This document shows, piece by piece, positions 28,531 to 37,410 of a stretch of 57,087 nt of DNA (positions within the stretch are counted from its first letter, which is position 1; each line of letters starts with the position of its first letter). The notes beneath the pieces were generated by a model. That model was not told the DNA's origin, ran no database searches, and saw only the letters and a program-made list of their open reading frames with translations. The translations under genes were made by a program, and so were the position numbers. The stretch lies in NCBI GenBank assembly GCA_022396035.1, contig JAIOXO010000010.1:1-57087 (forward strand), read 5' to 3'. Source of the DNA: Actinomycetes bacterium. GTDB lineage: Bacteria; Actinomycetota; Humimicrobiia; Humimicrobiales; Humimicrobiaceae.

Positions 28531-29181
28531 ATGGCTACACAGAAAGAAACTCTTATAGGGATTATACAGGCCATAAGCAATAAACTGATTGATGCTGAAA
28601 AGATGCTCACCGAGCTTGATTCCAGTGTGGGTGATGCCGATTGCGGTATAGGAGTAAAAAGGGGTTTTACTGCAGTTAAAGATTCTCTGGGCCAGCTTAA
28701 CTCCATGGAATTGGGGGATATTCTTAAAAAGGTAGGTTTTACCCTTGCTTATACCATAGGAGGCACCTCCGGGGCAATGCTGGGCACCGGGTTTCTGGAA
28801 GCAGGCAAGAGCATTGCAGATAAAACTGAAATAGGCAGCCAGGATTTAGCTGATGCCCTGGAGGCCGCAAATATAGTTATCAAAAGAAGGGGCGGCAAAA
28901 CCCAGGTTGGGGATAAAACCCTTATAGATGCTCTTGAGCCCGCGGTAGAAAGCATAAAGTCTTCCGCAGCCAGGAAAGACGCAGGCATGGTGCAAATAAT
29001 TGAGCAGGCATACCAGGCAGCCAAACAGGGTTCTGACAGCACCATAGATTTAATTGCAAAAAAGGGCCGGGCATCATATCTGGGAGAGCGGAGCAAGGGA
29101 CACCGTGACCCGGGGTCAGTGGTTATTTATTTAATATTTGAGGCTGCTCTGGAATATTTAAAATCAACAGGACAGGGATAG
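28531..29181 (+). CDS. dhaL: Dihydroxyacetone kinase ADP-binding subunit DhaL
   Basis: A 216-residue all-helical subunit that carries the nucleotide. LTELDSSVGDADCGIGVKRG holds the Asp cluster that binds Mg-ADP, GGTSGAMLGTGF forms the nucleotide cap, and SYLGERSKGHRDPGSV is the C-terminal signature. AAGGAG five bases before ATG. dhaK follows after four bases. The gene order L-K is reversed from the common K-L-M, and no DhaM phosphotransferase gene is present. Confidence 0.93.
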   Translation: MATQKETLIGIIQAISNKLIDAEKMLTELDSSVGDADCGIGVKRGFTAVKDSLGQLNSMELGDILKKVGFTLAYTIGGTSGAMLGTGFLEAGKSIADKTEIGSQDLADALEAANIVIKRRGGKTQVGDKTLIDALEPAVESIKSSAARKDAGMVQIIEQAYQAAKQGSDSTIDLIAKKGRASYLGERSKGHRDPGSVVIYLIFEAALEYLKSTGQG

Positions 29182-29185
29182 GTTT

Positions 29186-30181
29186 ATGAAAAAGATTATT
29201 AACAAGCCGGAAGATGTAGTAAGTGAAATGCTGCAGGGCTTGGCAGACAGCAGGCCGGACACCATTGGCTTAATTCCAGAAAAAAGAATTGTTTACAGAA
29301 AAGATCCCTATCTTAACAAAGTAGGTATTATTTCCGGTTCAGGAAGTGGGCATGAGCCCGACCAGGCCTTTTATGTGGGCCGGGGAATGCTTGATGCCGC
29401 CTGTGCCGGGCCGGTGTTTGCAGCCCCTACCCTGGATGCTATTGTAGATGCATCAAGAATGGTAGACAGGGGCCGAGGTGTATTGTTTTTAGTCAAAAAC
29501 TATACCGGGGATAGGGCCAATTTTGAGATGGCCAGTGAAATGCTGGAATTTGAAGGAGGCCCCTCCACAGAAACAATTATTATCAACGACGATGTAGCAG
29601 TAAAGGACAGTACTTTTACCGCTGGGCGGCGGGGCGTCGCCGGAGCAATACTGGTTTATAAAATTGTGGGCGCAAAATCTGATGAAGGCTCAAATCTGGA
29701 TGATTTAAAGAACCTGGCCATGGAGGTAAATAGTAATTTAAGGACCATGGGATTTGCCCTGAAACCATGCACCACCCCTGAAAAGGGCTCCCCTACTTTT
29801 GATCTGGAAGAAGACGAAATAGAAATTGGCGTTGGCCTGCACGGAGAGCCGGGAAGAAAGAGGACCTCTTACCAGAGGGCCAATATTATAATTAAGACTT
29901 TAACTGATGCGGTACTGCAGGATCTACCTTTTACCGCTGGCGATGAAGTAGCCCTTATGATTAATGGGCTGGGGGGAACCCCCATTGGAGAATTGTATAT
30001 AGCAGCAAATATAACTCATAAGCTGCTGAGGGAAAGTGCTATCCGGGTACACCGTACTTATGTAAACAACTATTGTACTTCACTGGATATGGAGGGATGT
30101 TCGGTAACCCTGTTAAAGCTGAATCAGGAATATAAAAGGCTACTTGATCTACCGGCAGATATACCCATAGGTTACTTTTAA
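29186..30181 (+). CDS. dhaK: Dihydroxyacetone kinase substrate-binding subunit DhaK
   Basis: A 331-residue subunit that binds dihydroxyacetone covalently through a His, seen here at about residue 219 in GVGLHGEPGRKR. SGSGSGHEPDQAFYVGRGML and LVKNYTGDRANFEMA are family motifs. With DhaL it yields dihydroxyacetone phosphate, a substrate of the GpsA-like enzyme at 3000-4013. The phosphoryl donor (PTS via DhaM, or ATP) is not decided by this window. A convergent iron alcohol dehydrogenase gene ends 112 bases downstream. Confidence 0.94.
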   Translation: MKKIINKPEDVVSEMLQGLADSRPDTIGLIPEKRIVYRKDPYLNKVGIISGSGSGHEPDQAFYVGRGMLDAACAGPVFAAPTLDAIVDASRMVDRGRGVLFLVKNYTGDRANFEMASEMLEFEGGPSTETIIINDDVAVKDSTFTAGRRGVAGAILVYKIVGAKSDEGSNLDDLKNLAMEVNSNLRTMGFALKPCTTPEKGSPTFDLEEDEIEIGVGLHGEPGRKRTSYQRANIIIKTLTDAVLQDLPFTAGDEVALMINGLGGTPIGELYIAANITHKLLRESAIRVHRTYVNNYCTSLDMEGCSVTLLKLNQEYKRLLDLPADIPIGYF

Positions 30182-30293
30182 TCAAGCTTGTCCCTTCAGT
30201 TGATGTTTACATGCCGGGACCATGAGAAACCGGGGATTAGTTTAATTTGTGCTGTAGTTAAAAGATACAAACCTGATAATGAATTTAAGCAAT

Positions 30294-31559
30294 CTATTTG
30301 CGGTCCAGGTTTTTTATCAATCCCAGATTACCGCTTTCTGCCGCTTTTAATATTAGTCCCATATATTCATCTACAGTCTCTAAATTCAAAGCAACAGGCA
30401 TGCTTTTTAGCTTCATGGATAGCTGCGGGTTTTTTGCATTTTCCAGTACTTTAGGCAGTATGCGGCTATCATAGCCATCCAGCTGGGCTAGAGTAGTGGG
30501 AAAGCCAATAGCCCGGTAAAAGGAAAGCATGGACCTGCCTGCTGCTTCTCCCAGGCTGCGAAAATCATTTGCAGGTTGATGATCCATATACCGCTCAAAC
30601 ACAGGAATCAGTTTCCTTAATTTATCTTCTATGGCAGGAGAGAAAAAAACAGTATAGTAGGGATTCAGTATGGCACAGGCCCGTCCATGGCTGGTCAGCT
30701 CTACCATGGAAAAGCTGTTAAGATGCGGCCCGCTGGTTCCACCCAGCATTAAGGCATATCCCCCCAGATCGGTAGCTAATCCTATAGCATGGCGGTATTT
30801 TATATTATCCAAATCCTTAAGAAGCAGCGGCAGATAATCAACTATTAAGGATATACAGTTAAGACACACCTGCTCGGTGAGACCACTGTCCCCGGATCCG
30901 TAATATACTTCGAGGCAATGAGAAAACCCATCCAGGGCCCCATCGAGAGTAAGATTACGGTCCATGGTGGTGGTAACTGAATAATCAAAAACTGCCCTGT
31001 CTGGAACCAATGCCATATCGGTAATGATTTTTTTCTGCCCTTTCCGGGGATAATTTATTACTGAATTCTTACTCAAATGTGAGCCTGAACCGGCTATAGT
31101 CTGGACCGCGACCATTGGATACAATTTCTTTTGCGTTTTCTTCAAGGCTTCAGATACCTTGCCTATTCCCAAAAAAGACTCCAGGTTTTCTTCACCTAAG
31201 CTGGCCGCAGCATTGGCAGCTTTAATACAGTCTATGGCAGACCCTCCCCCTACTGCCAGCAGCAGGTCCGGTCTAGCCTGGCTTATAGCCTCGGCTGTAG
31301 CCATAACTGAGCTCACCGGATTATTCACAGGGGGTGTATCAATAGTAACCGGGCTATTTATATGACTCTTATCCAGAATGTCATTTATTTCTTTTCTTAT
31401 ATTACCAGCCCATTTTCTTTTAGATATCATCAACAAAGGATTCTGTCCGAATTCCAGGCAATAATTGCCTGTAGCCTGACTGCAGTCCTGTCCAAAGCAA
31501 TAATTATCTTTTCTATAATCCTTAAGGATCCGGGCAGATTCCTCTAATCTCTGGTCCAT
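30294..31559 (-). CDS. Iron-containing (group III) alcohol dehydrogenase
   Basis: A 421-residue NAD(P)-dependent dehydrogenase. AVGGGSAIDCIKAANA binds the nucleotide phosphates and GSGSH follows the family G-T-G-S-E position with His in place of Glu. Metal ligands appear in DGALDGFSHCLE (Asp, His), GPHLNSFSMVELTSHGRA (two His). Next to dhaLK it could make dihydroxyacetone from glycerol or use another short-chain alcohol/aldehyde. ATG at 31574 lacks an SD, whereas AGGA is six bases before ATG at 31559, so I use that. No promoter was identified. Confidence 0.83.
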   Translation of the reverse strand: MDQRLEESARILKDYRKDNYCFGQDCSQATGNYCLEFGQNPLLMISKRKWAGNIRKEINDILDKSHINSPVTIDTPPVNNPVSSVMATAEAISQARPDLLLAVGGGSAIDCIKAANAAASLGEENLESFLGIGKVSEALKKTQKKLYPMVAVQTIAGSGSHLSKNSVINYPRKGQKKIITDMALVPDRAVFDYSVTTTMDRNLTLDGALDGFSHCLEVYYGSGDSGLTEQVCLNCISLIVDYLPLLLKDLDNIKYRHAIGLATDLGGYALMLGGTSGPHLNSFSMVELTSHGRACAILNPYYTVFFSPAIEDKLRKLIPVFERYMDHQPANDFRSLGEAAGRSMLSFYRAIGFPTTLAQLDGYDSRILPKVLENAKNPQLSMKLKSMPVALNLETVDEYMGLILKAAESGNLGLIKNLDRK

Positions 31560-31697
31560 ATTTTTTCCTGACATGATTTAAAATTATATCAACCGGCAAT
31601 CATCTGGGTCCTTTTAACAAATGCTCCATAACCATTAAAACACAATACAATTCATTTATAAAATTTAACCAAACAACCTGGCCCATGCCTGGGATAC

Positions 31698-32750
31698 TTA
31701 TCTCAGGATTACGGTATAATTTCCTGTATTTATAACTATCATAAACTGTAATAACAGTATCAATACCCAGATTATAGCCATTATGACTTTTACCGCCACA
31801 CTGGCCTGAAGCTGATTTAAATCCGTTTTTATTAAAGAATCTATACGGTGCCTCAGCTTACTTAAATTTAAAGCTGACTGGGGAGAAAAAGGACATAAAT
31901 GATTAGAAACCCTTTTATTTTGAGAGGATATTAATTCCTTCATCTTCCTTATAGAGGTTAGTATATCCATGGCTAATGTTTTACCTTCTTTGCCCGAATG
32001 TTTTAACACCAGCTGGTCGCTTCCCTTCTCCTGCTCCATTTTTATCATACCATAGGATAAATGGGCAAATGGGCTGAAAAACATCATATCTCTCAGTATT
32101 AATGCTGCCCACCTTATAAGGCTGTCATGTCTTTTTATATGTGATAGCTCATGGGCAATCACCACCTCGGTCTCAGCAGGGTTGAGGCATTCTATTAATT
32201 GTGGTGCTATTACCAGTGAAGGTTTTTTTATTCCAATGACAAATGGACTGTAATAGGGTTTGTGGGTAAGGCTGACTTCAGGCTGTTTTATGCCAAGTTT
32301 ATCCCGGTATGTATCTATAATGGAAAAGATAGAAGGAAGATCCTTGCTTCCAACCTTTTCATCGCTGGCAAGCCTTTTATAAAAGACGTAAAGGTAAACC
32401 CACCGGTATACAATTATTAAACCTATGGTTACTACAGCTAAAAACAGCAGATAATAGTTCGTACTGGAAAATACCAGCCTGCTGAAATTAAAGTTATCAA
32501 AAATATTATGGGGATCTGGAATCCTTAATCCTCCCCATATAACCGCTGTACCAGATACGGAATTACCCATATAAACATTTTCAGTTAAAATAAAATAAGG
32601 CCGCAGCAAGGGAAGAAAAAGATAAAATATCCTTATATTGGGATCCCTTATCCTGAAAATAGTTAAAACTGCCAATCCTACTGCCAGTCCTGTGAAACTG
32701 GCATAAATTGCAGGTACTGCATATCTTGTAATTATGTCCAAAATGAACAT
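31698..32750 (-). CDS. M56 (BlaR1/MecR1-type) membrane metalloprotease without sensor domain
   Basis: A 350-residue membrane protein: N-terminal TM helices, a long cytoplasmic loop with the zinc motif VVIAHELSHIKRHDSL (HExxH at about 200-204), and a C-terminal TM helix. BlaR1 proteases have this core plus an extracellular penicillin-binding domain of about 250 residues, which is absent. It likely cleaves the BlaI-type repressor encoded 14 bases upstream after some other signal. No beta-lactamase or PBP gene is adjacent. Confidence 0.85.
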   Translation of the reverse strand: MFILDIITRYAVPAIYASFTGLAVGLAVLTIFRIRDPNIRIFYLFLPLLRPYFILTENVYMGNSVSGTAVIWGGLRIPDPHNIFDNFNFSRLVFSSTNYYLLFLAVVTIGLIIVYRWVYLYVFYKRLASDEKVGSKDLPSIFSIIDTYRDKLGIKQPEVSLTHKPYYSPFVIGIKKPSLVIAPQLIECLNPAETEVVIAHELSHIKRHDSLIRWAALILRDMMFFSPFAHLSYGMIKMEQEKGSDQLVLKHSGKEGKTLAMDILTSIRKMKELISSQNKRVSNHLCPFSPQSALNLSKLRHRIDSLIKTDLNQLQASVAVKVIMAIIWVLILLLQFMIVINTGNYTVILR

Positions 32751-32764
32751 TCTGGCCCAATTGG

Positions 32765-33202
32765 TTAGTACTTATCTATTTCCTTTATCAGTTTGTCTAT
32801 GCCCTGTTTTGAAATATTTTGATTGTCACTTATGAAATTAGAAACAAACTGTTTAGCATTATCTTCAAGAAGATTATCAGCAACTGATTTTATTAAGCTT
32901 TTGGAAAGATCTTTTTTATCTACATTAGCGGAATAAATATAAGTTTTTTCGCTTTTGTCCTGCTTTAGCAGACCCTTATACGCCAATGCAGTCATGGTTG
33001 ACATTACTGTAGTATAGGGCGTAAATTCATCTTTATTTTCTTCTATTTCTTTTTTTAGCATAGTCTCATGAACTTTTCTTACTGTAACCTTTTCCTGTTC
33101 CCATACTATTTTCATAATCTCTATTTCCAATGCGCTAATGCTGTTTAATTTATCTATCCCAATCTTCTTATGCTTTCTTTTGGTCTCTTTTCTCTTGGCC
33201 AT
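32765..33202 (-). CDS. BlaI/MecI/CopY-family repressor
   Basis: A 145-residue winged-helix repressor: ISALEIEIMKIVWEQEKVTV, then TPYTTVMSTMTALAYKGLL with the recognition helix and YIYSANV in the wing, followed by a C-terminal dimerisation helix. It should repress its own operon with the M56 protease until cleaved. AAAGGAG five bases upstream fixes the start. A perfect 28-base dyad lies 51-78 bases upstream and is the obvious operator candidate. Confidence 0.88.
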   Translation of the reverse strand: MAKRKETKRKHKKIGIDKLNSISALEIEIMKIVWEQEKVTVRKVHETMLKKEIEENKDEFTPYTTVMSTMTALAYKGLLKQDKSEKTYIYSANVDKKDLSKSLIKSVADNLLEDNAKQFVSNFISDNQNISKQGIDKLIKEIDKY

Positions 33203-33252
33203 ATTTTCTCCTTTATTAGTTTATTTATATATTCTAAGTTTAAAAATCAGAC

Positions 33253-33280
33253 CAATAATAATAGCAATCTATTATTATTG
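33253..33280. promoter_or_regulatory. Perfect 12-base dyad upstream of blaI-like gene
   Basis: CAATAATAATAG, spacer CAAT, CTATTATTATTG: perfect arms of 12 bases. It lies between the divergent blaI-like gene and the small plus-strand membrane genes. It does not contain the TACA/TGTA core of classical BlaI/MecI operators. The rest of 33203-33600 is very AT-rich and shows no other feature to me except the second dyad at 33553. Confidence 0.55.
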
Positions 33281-33552
33281 CAAGTTTTCAATTATTAGGT
33301 ATTTTAAAAAATCTAATCTAAAAATCTTAATCTCTCTTTTATTATTGTTTATCAAAATTATGGTATACGTTAATTATATAACTTAAGTAATAGTAAAAAA
33401 TTATTCTTATCCCTGCTGCTGTTCCCTGGATAGATTTATATTATTTTACCATCCATAATCAATTAAAAAACCCACAACTTAATCAAATTTTAGCAGATTT
33501 TTTTATTTGCCTTTCAGTAACATTTAATCCAGCCATAATTCTATTAATTGCT

Positions 33553-33572
33553 TATTATAATAGGTTATAATA
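33553..33572. promoter_or_regulatory. Perfect 8-base dyad before a small membrane gene
   Basis: TATTATAA, spacer TAGG, TTATAATA, 28 bases before the GTG at 33601. Like the dyad at 33253 it is A/T-rich with a 4-base centre, so the same repressor could bind both. It also reads as two TTATAATA-type -10 elements. Confidence 0.4.
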
Positions 33573-33600
33573 TTTATATGTACACAAACTCCAGGTTAAG

Positions 33601-33780
33601 GTGAAGGCTGAACATGGCATAAAAAATTACTCAGGATTAGCTATCAAAGCAATGGGAGCCGGTATATTATCAATTTTTTCATTAGTCAGCGGAGTTCCTT
33701 TTGGAATTATCGCTATTGTTTGCGGATCAATAGACTGCGGCAAAACCACCAGCAGTTTTTATATTCTATGGTTAAGTTAA
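33601..33780 (+). CDS. Small membrane protein, 59 residues, or gene remnant
   Basis: GTG start with AGG five bases upstream and a TAA at 33778. The predicted peptide contains GLAIKAMGAGILSIFSLVSG and VPFGIIAIVCGSIDCGKTT, the two-helix pattern seen in DUF4190-type small membrane proteins, but it stops early. An ATG-initiated 8-codon frame (33578-33604) overlaps its start in another phase, so an original longer gene may have been frameshifted. Real but possibly decayed. Confidence 0.4.
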   Translation: MKAEHGIKNYSGLAIKAMGAGILSIFSLVSGVPFGIIAIVCGSIDCGKTTSSFYILWLS

Positions 33781-33828
33781 ACCAAAACCGAAAATCTCTT
33801 ATTCCGTCTATATCAAGAGGTGGTAGAA

Positions 33829-34218
33829 ATGAATAAAAAATTAACCCTTATACTTATCATAATAACCGCAATGTTTTTAGCATTAGTTTTGGGTATGGTT
33901 TTTGATCAGGGAATCCTGATATTCTGGGTAGGCGGGATACTGGCCGCAATGGGAATAGTATTGATAATTATGGCTATAAGAAAAACAGGATCAAAAGCGC
34001 TTAAAGCATTTCTGTTTATAACCGGAGGATCTGCTGCAGGTATTGTTGTATTTGCCCTGCTCCATAACCTTATATATGCCCTGCTGGTAGCGTCAGGGGT
34101 AAACATTCAGGATGAGGCCGGGTTTTTTATACTGGCCACCATAGTGTGCCCCCTGGCACTAATAGCCGGCCTGGCCGGCAGCTTTATCCATCTACACCGT
34201 CAGGGTATAACTACTTGA
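33829..34218 (+). CDS. Hypothetical four-helix membrane protein
   Basis: A 129-residue protein made of about four TM helices (LTLILIIITAMFLALVLGMV; GILIFWVGGILAAMGIVLII; AFLFITGGSAAGIVVFALL; FILATIVCPLALIAGLAGSF) and a His-rich end (FIHLHRQG). I recognise no family. A GTG at 33820 is open, but AGAGGTGG lies five bases before ATG at 33829, which I take as the start. It follows the short membrane ORF by 48 bases and may share its promoter. Confidence 0.7.
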   Translation: MNKKLTLILIIITAMFLALVLGMVFDQGILIFWVGGILAAMGIVLIIMAIRKTGSKALKAFLFITGGSAAGIVVFALLHNLIYALLVASGVNIQDEAGFFILATIVCPLALIAGLAGSFIHLHRQGITT

Positions 34219-34319
34219 CCTATATGCAGCCAATGGCTGGCCGTATACCTGATTCTGCCCCTGTAAATTAGAGTTAATCACACTAATGATAATGTTATAA
34301 ACAGGGTAAGGAGGTTCAG

Positions 34320-34626
34320 GTGATAATCAAATCCTACCTGTTTAGGGAAATAAAAATTAGCAACCGGACCTACAAGAGCGATAAATTGTATACCCTGAAA
34401 AAATTAATCCCCACTGGTACAGGGAAAGCGGGCATGAAATAAAAAAAATGGCCTGCAGGAAATATTTGATTTCAACCCTGAACTGCTGATCATCGGTACC
34501 GGGACCAGCGGCTTGCTCCAAGTAGATCAAAAATTCATACAGAAACTCAAGCAAAACAATATATGGTACATCATAGAGCCTACACCTTTGGCTTATAGAG
34601 CAATACAACCGTGCCGCCAGTACTAA
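34320..34626 (+). pseudogene. Mth938/DUF498-type gene broken by two frameshifts
   Basis: A perfect SD (AAGGAGG, five-base spacing) leads into GTG and MIIKSYLFREIKISNRTYKS. The matching protein continues in two other phases: YPEKINPHWYRESGHEIKK, then NGLQEIFDFNPELLIIGTG, TSGLLQVDQKFIQKLKQNN and IWYIIEPTPLAYRAI up to TAA at 34624. Restoring one base near 34385-34400 and one in the A8 run at about 34442-34449 gives a 102-residue protein with the Mth938 (AAMDC-like) IIIGTG and PTP-A motifs. This is either a recent pseudogene or two homopolymer sequencing errors. The remaining bases of 34219-34714 show nothing else. Confidence 0.75.
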
Positions 34627-34714
34627 TAGAACTGTGGGTGTATTCCGCCTAACCTGTTAATTATTGCCTTTATCTGGCCAGGGTAAACAAATCATGAAAA
34701 TTACTTTGCCTTTA

Positions 34715-35350
34715 TCACTGTTCCTGGTCCCCCTGATCCTGCTGATCTTCCTCTGATTCCTGTGGTTGCTGCGGGGGTTCTTCGGTAACCGGAGTAATTT
34801 TTTCCTCTGCAACCTGTTCCTGTTTTTTACCTACAAAACTGGTAGCCATATAGTTAGTCTTAAGCACCTTAAAACCCAAATCCTGTGATGCAAAGTTACT
34901 GGCTATACTCCTTATCTGCTGGGTTTTATCAGTTACATTAATTCCTTTTACAAGGGCGGAAGATATATTAATGATAATCCCATCATTCTTGGGAACTACA
35001 TCCACTTTGGGATCCACTATGCCGTCAACACCCTGTAACTCTTCCCTGACCTGATTAGCAACACTCTTTACAGTTATCATGATTTTACCGGACTGGTCGC
35101 TGGTTACACTGGCTGCCTTTATTTTTCTTCGATAGAACTCCAGCACCAGTAATGCCAGGCTGACCAGCAATATAACAAACAGAATAAGTGCCAGTATAAA
35201 CTGGTTGGTAGTATTGAAGTAATTTACCACCCTGTCTGCCACATCACCTATATTGTAAAGGTCGACAAATATATTTACTATGGATACTATGCATATCACC
35301 GCCACCAGCAACAGCAGGATAACCATAATTATTTTATTAAAAATATTCAT
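34715..35350 (-). CDS. amaP: Alkaline shock response membrane anchor protein AmaP
   Basis: A 211-residue membrane protein: two N-terminal TM helices (about 8-30 and 50-70, ending LLVLEFYRRKIK), then an Asp23-like domain (about 80-180; GKIMITVKSVANQVREELQG, VDVVPKNDGIIINISS), and an acidic Gln/Glu-rich tail. AmaP anchors Asp23 at the envelope in Firmicutes and relatives. No asp23 gene is adjacent. G-rich sequence precedes the ATG. Confidence 0.85.
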   Translation of the reverse strand: MNIFNKIIMVILLLLVAVICIVSIVNIFVDLYNIGDVADRVVNYFNTTNQFILALILFVILLVSLALLVLEFYRRKIKAASVTSDQSGKIMITVKSVANQVREELQGVDGIVDPKVDVVPKNDGIIINISSALVKGINVTDKTQQIRSIASNFASQDLGFKVLKTNYMATSFVGKKQEQVAEEKITPVTEEPPQQPQESEEDQQDQGDQEQ

Positions 35351-35507
35351 ATCCTCTTCCCCCTCATTTTTCTAATAAAATCTATAATAATTTTATCCTA
35401 TATTGGTGATAATTACATTTATTAAAAAATTATCTTTTCGATTTAAAAAAAATTTTAAATTATAATACAATTAAGCATAAGCTAACCCGTTTATTAAGGA
35501 AGAAAAC

Positions 35508-36839
35508 TTGCTTAGGAAACTGATACTAAGGTATAAGGAAAGCATCTGGTTTATACCCAGCCTCTGCATTCTTGGTTCCATAGTCCTGGCCTTTATAACT
35601 ACGGTGGTTGATAACACCTTCCAGCCCCAGCTTAGACAGTTTTTACCTGCATTTGCCTTTACCAGCGTTAACCTGGGAAGAGATATACTTACTGTAATTG
35701 CCACTTCCCTGCTAACCATGACCACTATTACCTTTTCAACCATTATGGTAGTTTTATCCATATATTCATCCCAATTTTCACCCCGTACCCTGCAAAATTT
35801 CATATCTGACCGGCTCACCCAGATAGTTCTGGGGGTTTTTATTGCAGGTTTTACCTATGCAGTAGTCTCTTTGTTGTTTATGCATGAACGGGAACCGGAA
35901 ACCCTGGTTTTCTCTGCTTTTTTTGCCATTATTCTTGCCCTGATAAGCATTGGTTATTTTATAAGGTTTATCCAGTACATAACCTCTTCCATACAGGTAA
36001 ATAATTTGATGGAAAAACTCAGCCAGGAAGTGCTGCAGATACTCAAAAGAAAAAAAAGAACCATACAGGATATGAAGAAGAATGGAAAAGTATTATCCAA
36101 TGTAAAGCCGGGAATTATAAATCTGCATAAAAGAAACCATATAGAAATAAAAGCCAGGCTTTACGGCCATATACAATATATTGATATTGAAGGCCTTATG
36201 AGGTTTGCCAGGGAACATAATGTATTGGTGGAAACCACAGTTAAAATAGGAGATTATGTTGGTAAATCCACTATTGTTCTCTTGATTTGGAACCATGATA
36301 TGGAAAAAGAACTTAAATGCAATGTCTCCAAATACTTCTCTCTGGGAAATTATAAAAGCACCAGCCAGGATTTGGATTTTGGTATCCAGAAGATAGAGGA
36401 AATAGCTCTAAGGGCAATTTCCCCGGGGATAAACGACCCTAATACAGCTATGCTTGGGGTGCGAAATATGGCGGTAGTAATGTCAGAGATAAATCATTAC
36501 TGCGCAGGCAAAAAATATTTTTATGACCAAAAACAAAACCTAAGGCTTATACTGGATGAAAGAAATTATGAGGAGATACTTTATGCCAGCTTTTACAAGA
36601 TACTGAATTTTTCCAGAAACCAGATTTCGTTATTCTCCACCATACTGGAAGCCATAAGCATAATAGCTGAAAACAGGGACCGGAGATCCAGAGATACACT
36701 GTATGAATTCTGCAAATATACCATTAACGGGTTCAATCACCAGATATTACAAAAAAAGGATAGGTATTTTTTGAATATAAAGCTGGAAAAAATTGCCAAA
36801 CATCTAAAAGTAGAACCCAAAAAACTATTGCTAAGCTGA
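35508..36839 (+). CDS. DUF2254 membrane protein
   Basis: A 443-residue protein with about four TM helices in its first 155 residues (ESIWFIPSLCILGSIVLAFI; LLTMTTITFSTIMVVLSIYS) followed by a large soluble domain with SPGINDPNTAMLGV. These are DUF2254 features; function unknown. The start is TTG, supported by AAGGA seven bases upstream, and the next Met is well inside TM sequence. Monocistronic; it converges on the fur-type gene. Confidence 0.82.
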   Translation: MLRKLILRYKESIWFIPSLCILGSIVLAFITTVVDNTFQPQLRQFLPAFAFTSVNLGRDILTVIATSLLTMTTITFSTIMVVLSIYSSQFSPRTLQNFISDRLTQIVLGVFIAGFTYAVVSLLFMHEREPETLVFSAFFAIILALISIGYFIRFIQYITSSIQVNNLMEKLSQEVLQILKRKKRTIQDMKKNGKVLSNVKPGIINLHKRNHIEIKARLYGHIQYIDIEGLMRFAREHNVLVETTVKIGDYVGKSTIVLLIWNHDMEKELKCNVSKYFSLGNYKSTSQDLDFGIQKIEEIALRAISPGINDPNTAMLGVRNMAVVMSEINHYCAGKKYFYDQKQNLRLILDERNYEEILYASFYKILNFSRNQISLFSTILEAISIIAENRDRRSRDTLYEFCKYTINGFNHQILQKKDRYFLNIKLEKIAKHLKVEPKKLLLS

Positions 36840-36970
36840 TATAAAATGAAACGGCGCATATATGCCGGCCCATTAGAAACACCAGTATTCCCACAACTAT
36901 CAAGGTATTTTTAGAAAGTATGGAAACCTTTTCTTTTCTTATTTAGTAATTATTGTTGGTGCAGAAAAAC

Positions 36971-37402
36971 TTACTGATGAGAGCTGCAGTCGCTGCATAT
37001 CCCCTCAAAAACAACCCTTACATTTTTTACCTCAAACTTTTCCTCTACCCCTTCAGGAATATTGAAATCAAAAGGGCAATCGCATATATCTATAATCCGG
37101 TTACATTTAGAGCAAAAAAAATGATAGTGTTCTTGGGTATTACCTTCATACCTTCTGGTGGAGCATAAGCCATCAACAATTTCAGCAACGCCAATATCAT
37201 GAAAAAAAGAAAGAGTCCTATATACAGTATCAAAAGATATATTGGGGAAAATTTCTTTCACCCTTTTATACAAGGCTTCCACATTAGGATGATCGGTGGA
37301 ATTAATCAACTCTTTATATATAACCGTTCTCTGGGGAGTAATTTTGAAATTATTTTCCCTGCATTTCTCATTAAATTTTTCTAACAGTTTTTCATTATTC
37401 AT
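36971..37402 (-). CDS. Fur-family regulator (Fur/PerR type)
   Basis: A 143-residue metal-dependent repressor. The winged helix contains ITPQRTVIYKELINS and SFDTVYRTLSFFHDIG; the dimerisation domain has EHYHFFCSKCNRIIDI and a C-terminal CSDC, giving the two Cys pairs of the structural zinc site. Regulatory-site residues around RRYEGNTQEHYH do not clearly separate Fur from PerR. A perfect 14-base palindrome overlaps its own -10 element, indicating autoregulation. It is divergent from a flavin reductase gene. Confidence 0.88.
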   Translation of the reverse strand: MNNEKLLEKFNEKCRENNFKITPQRTVIYKELINSTDHPNVEALYKRVKEIFPNISFDTVYRTLSFFHDIGVAEIVDGLCSTRRYEGNTQEHYHFFCSKCNRIIDICDCPFDFNIPEGVEEKFEVKNVRVVFEGICSDCSSHQ

Positions 37403-37410
37403 TATGCTGG

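Noticed and set aside
30188-30454. 88-residue plus-strand frame after dhaK
   Set aside because: It runs antisense into the conserved C-terminus of the iron alcohol dehydrogenase and has no family features.
33138-33386. 82-residue plus-strand hydrophobic frame
   Set aside because: It overlaps the start of the blaI-like gene antisense, has no SD and reflects AT-rich codons; the dyad inside it argues for regulatory DNA.
34357-34608. 83-residue minus-strand frame
   Set aside because: It is antisense to the broken Mth938-type gene, whose plus-strand phases match a known family and have a perfect SD.
36856-36865. Palindrome GCATATATGC between DUF2254 and fur-type genes
   Set aside because: The flanks do not extend the stem and no T-run follows, so neither a terminator nor an operator can be supported.
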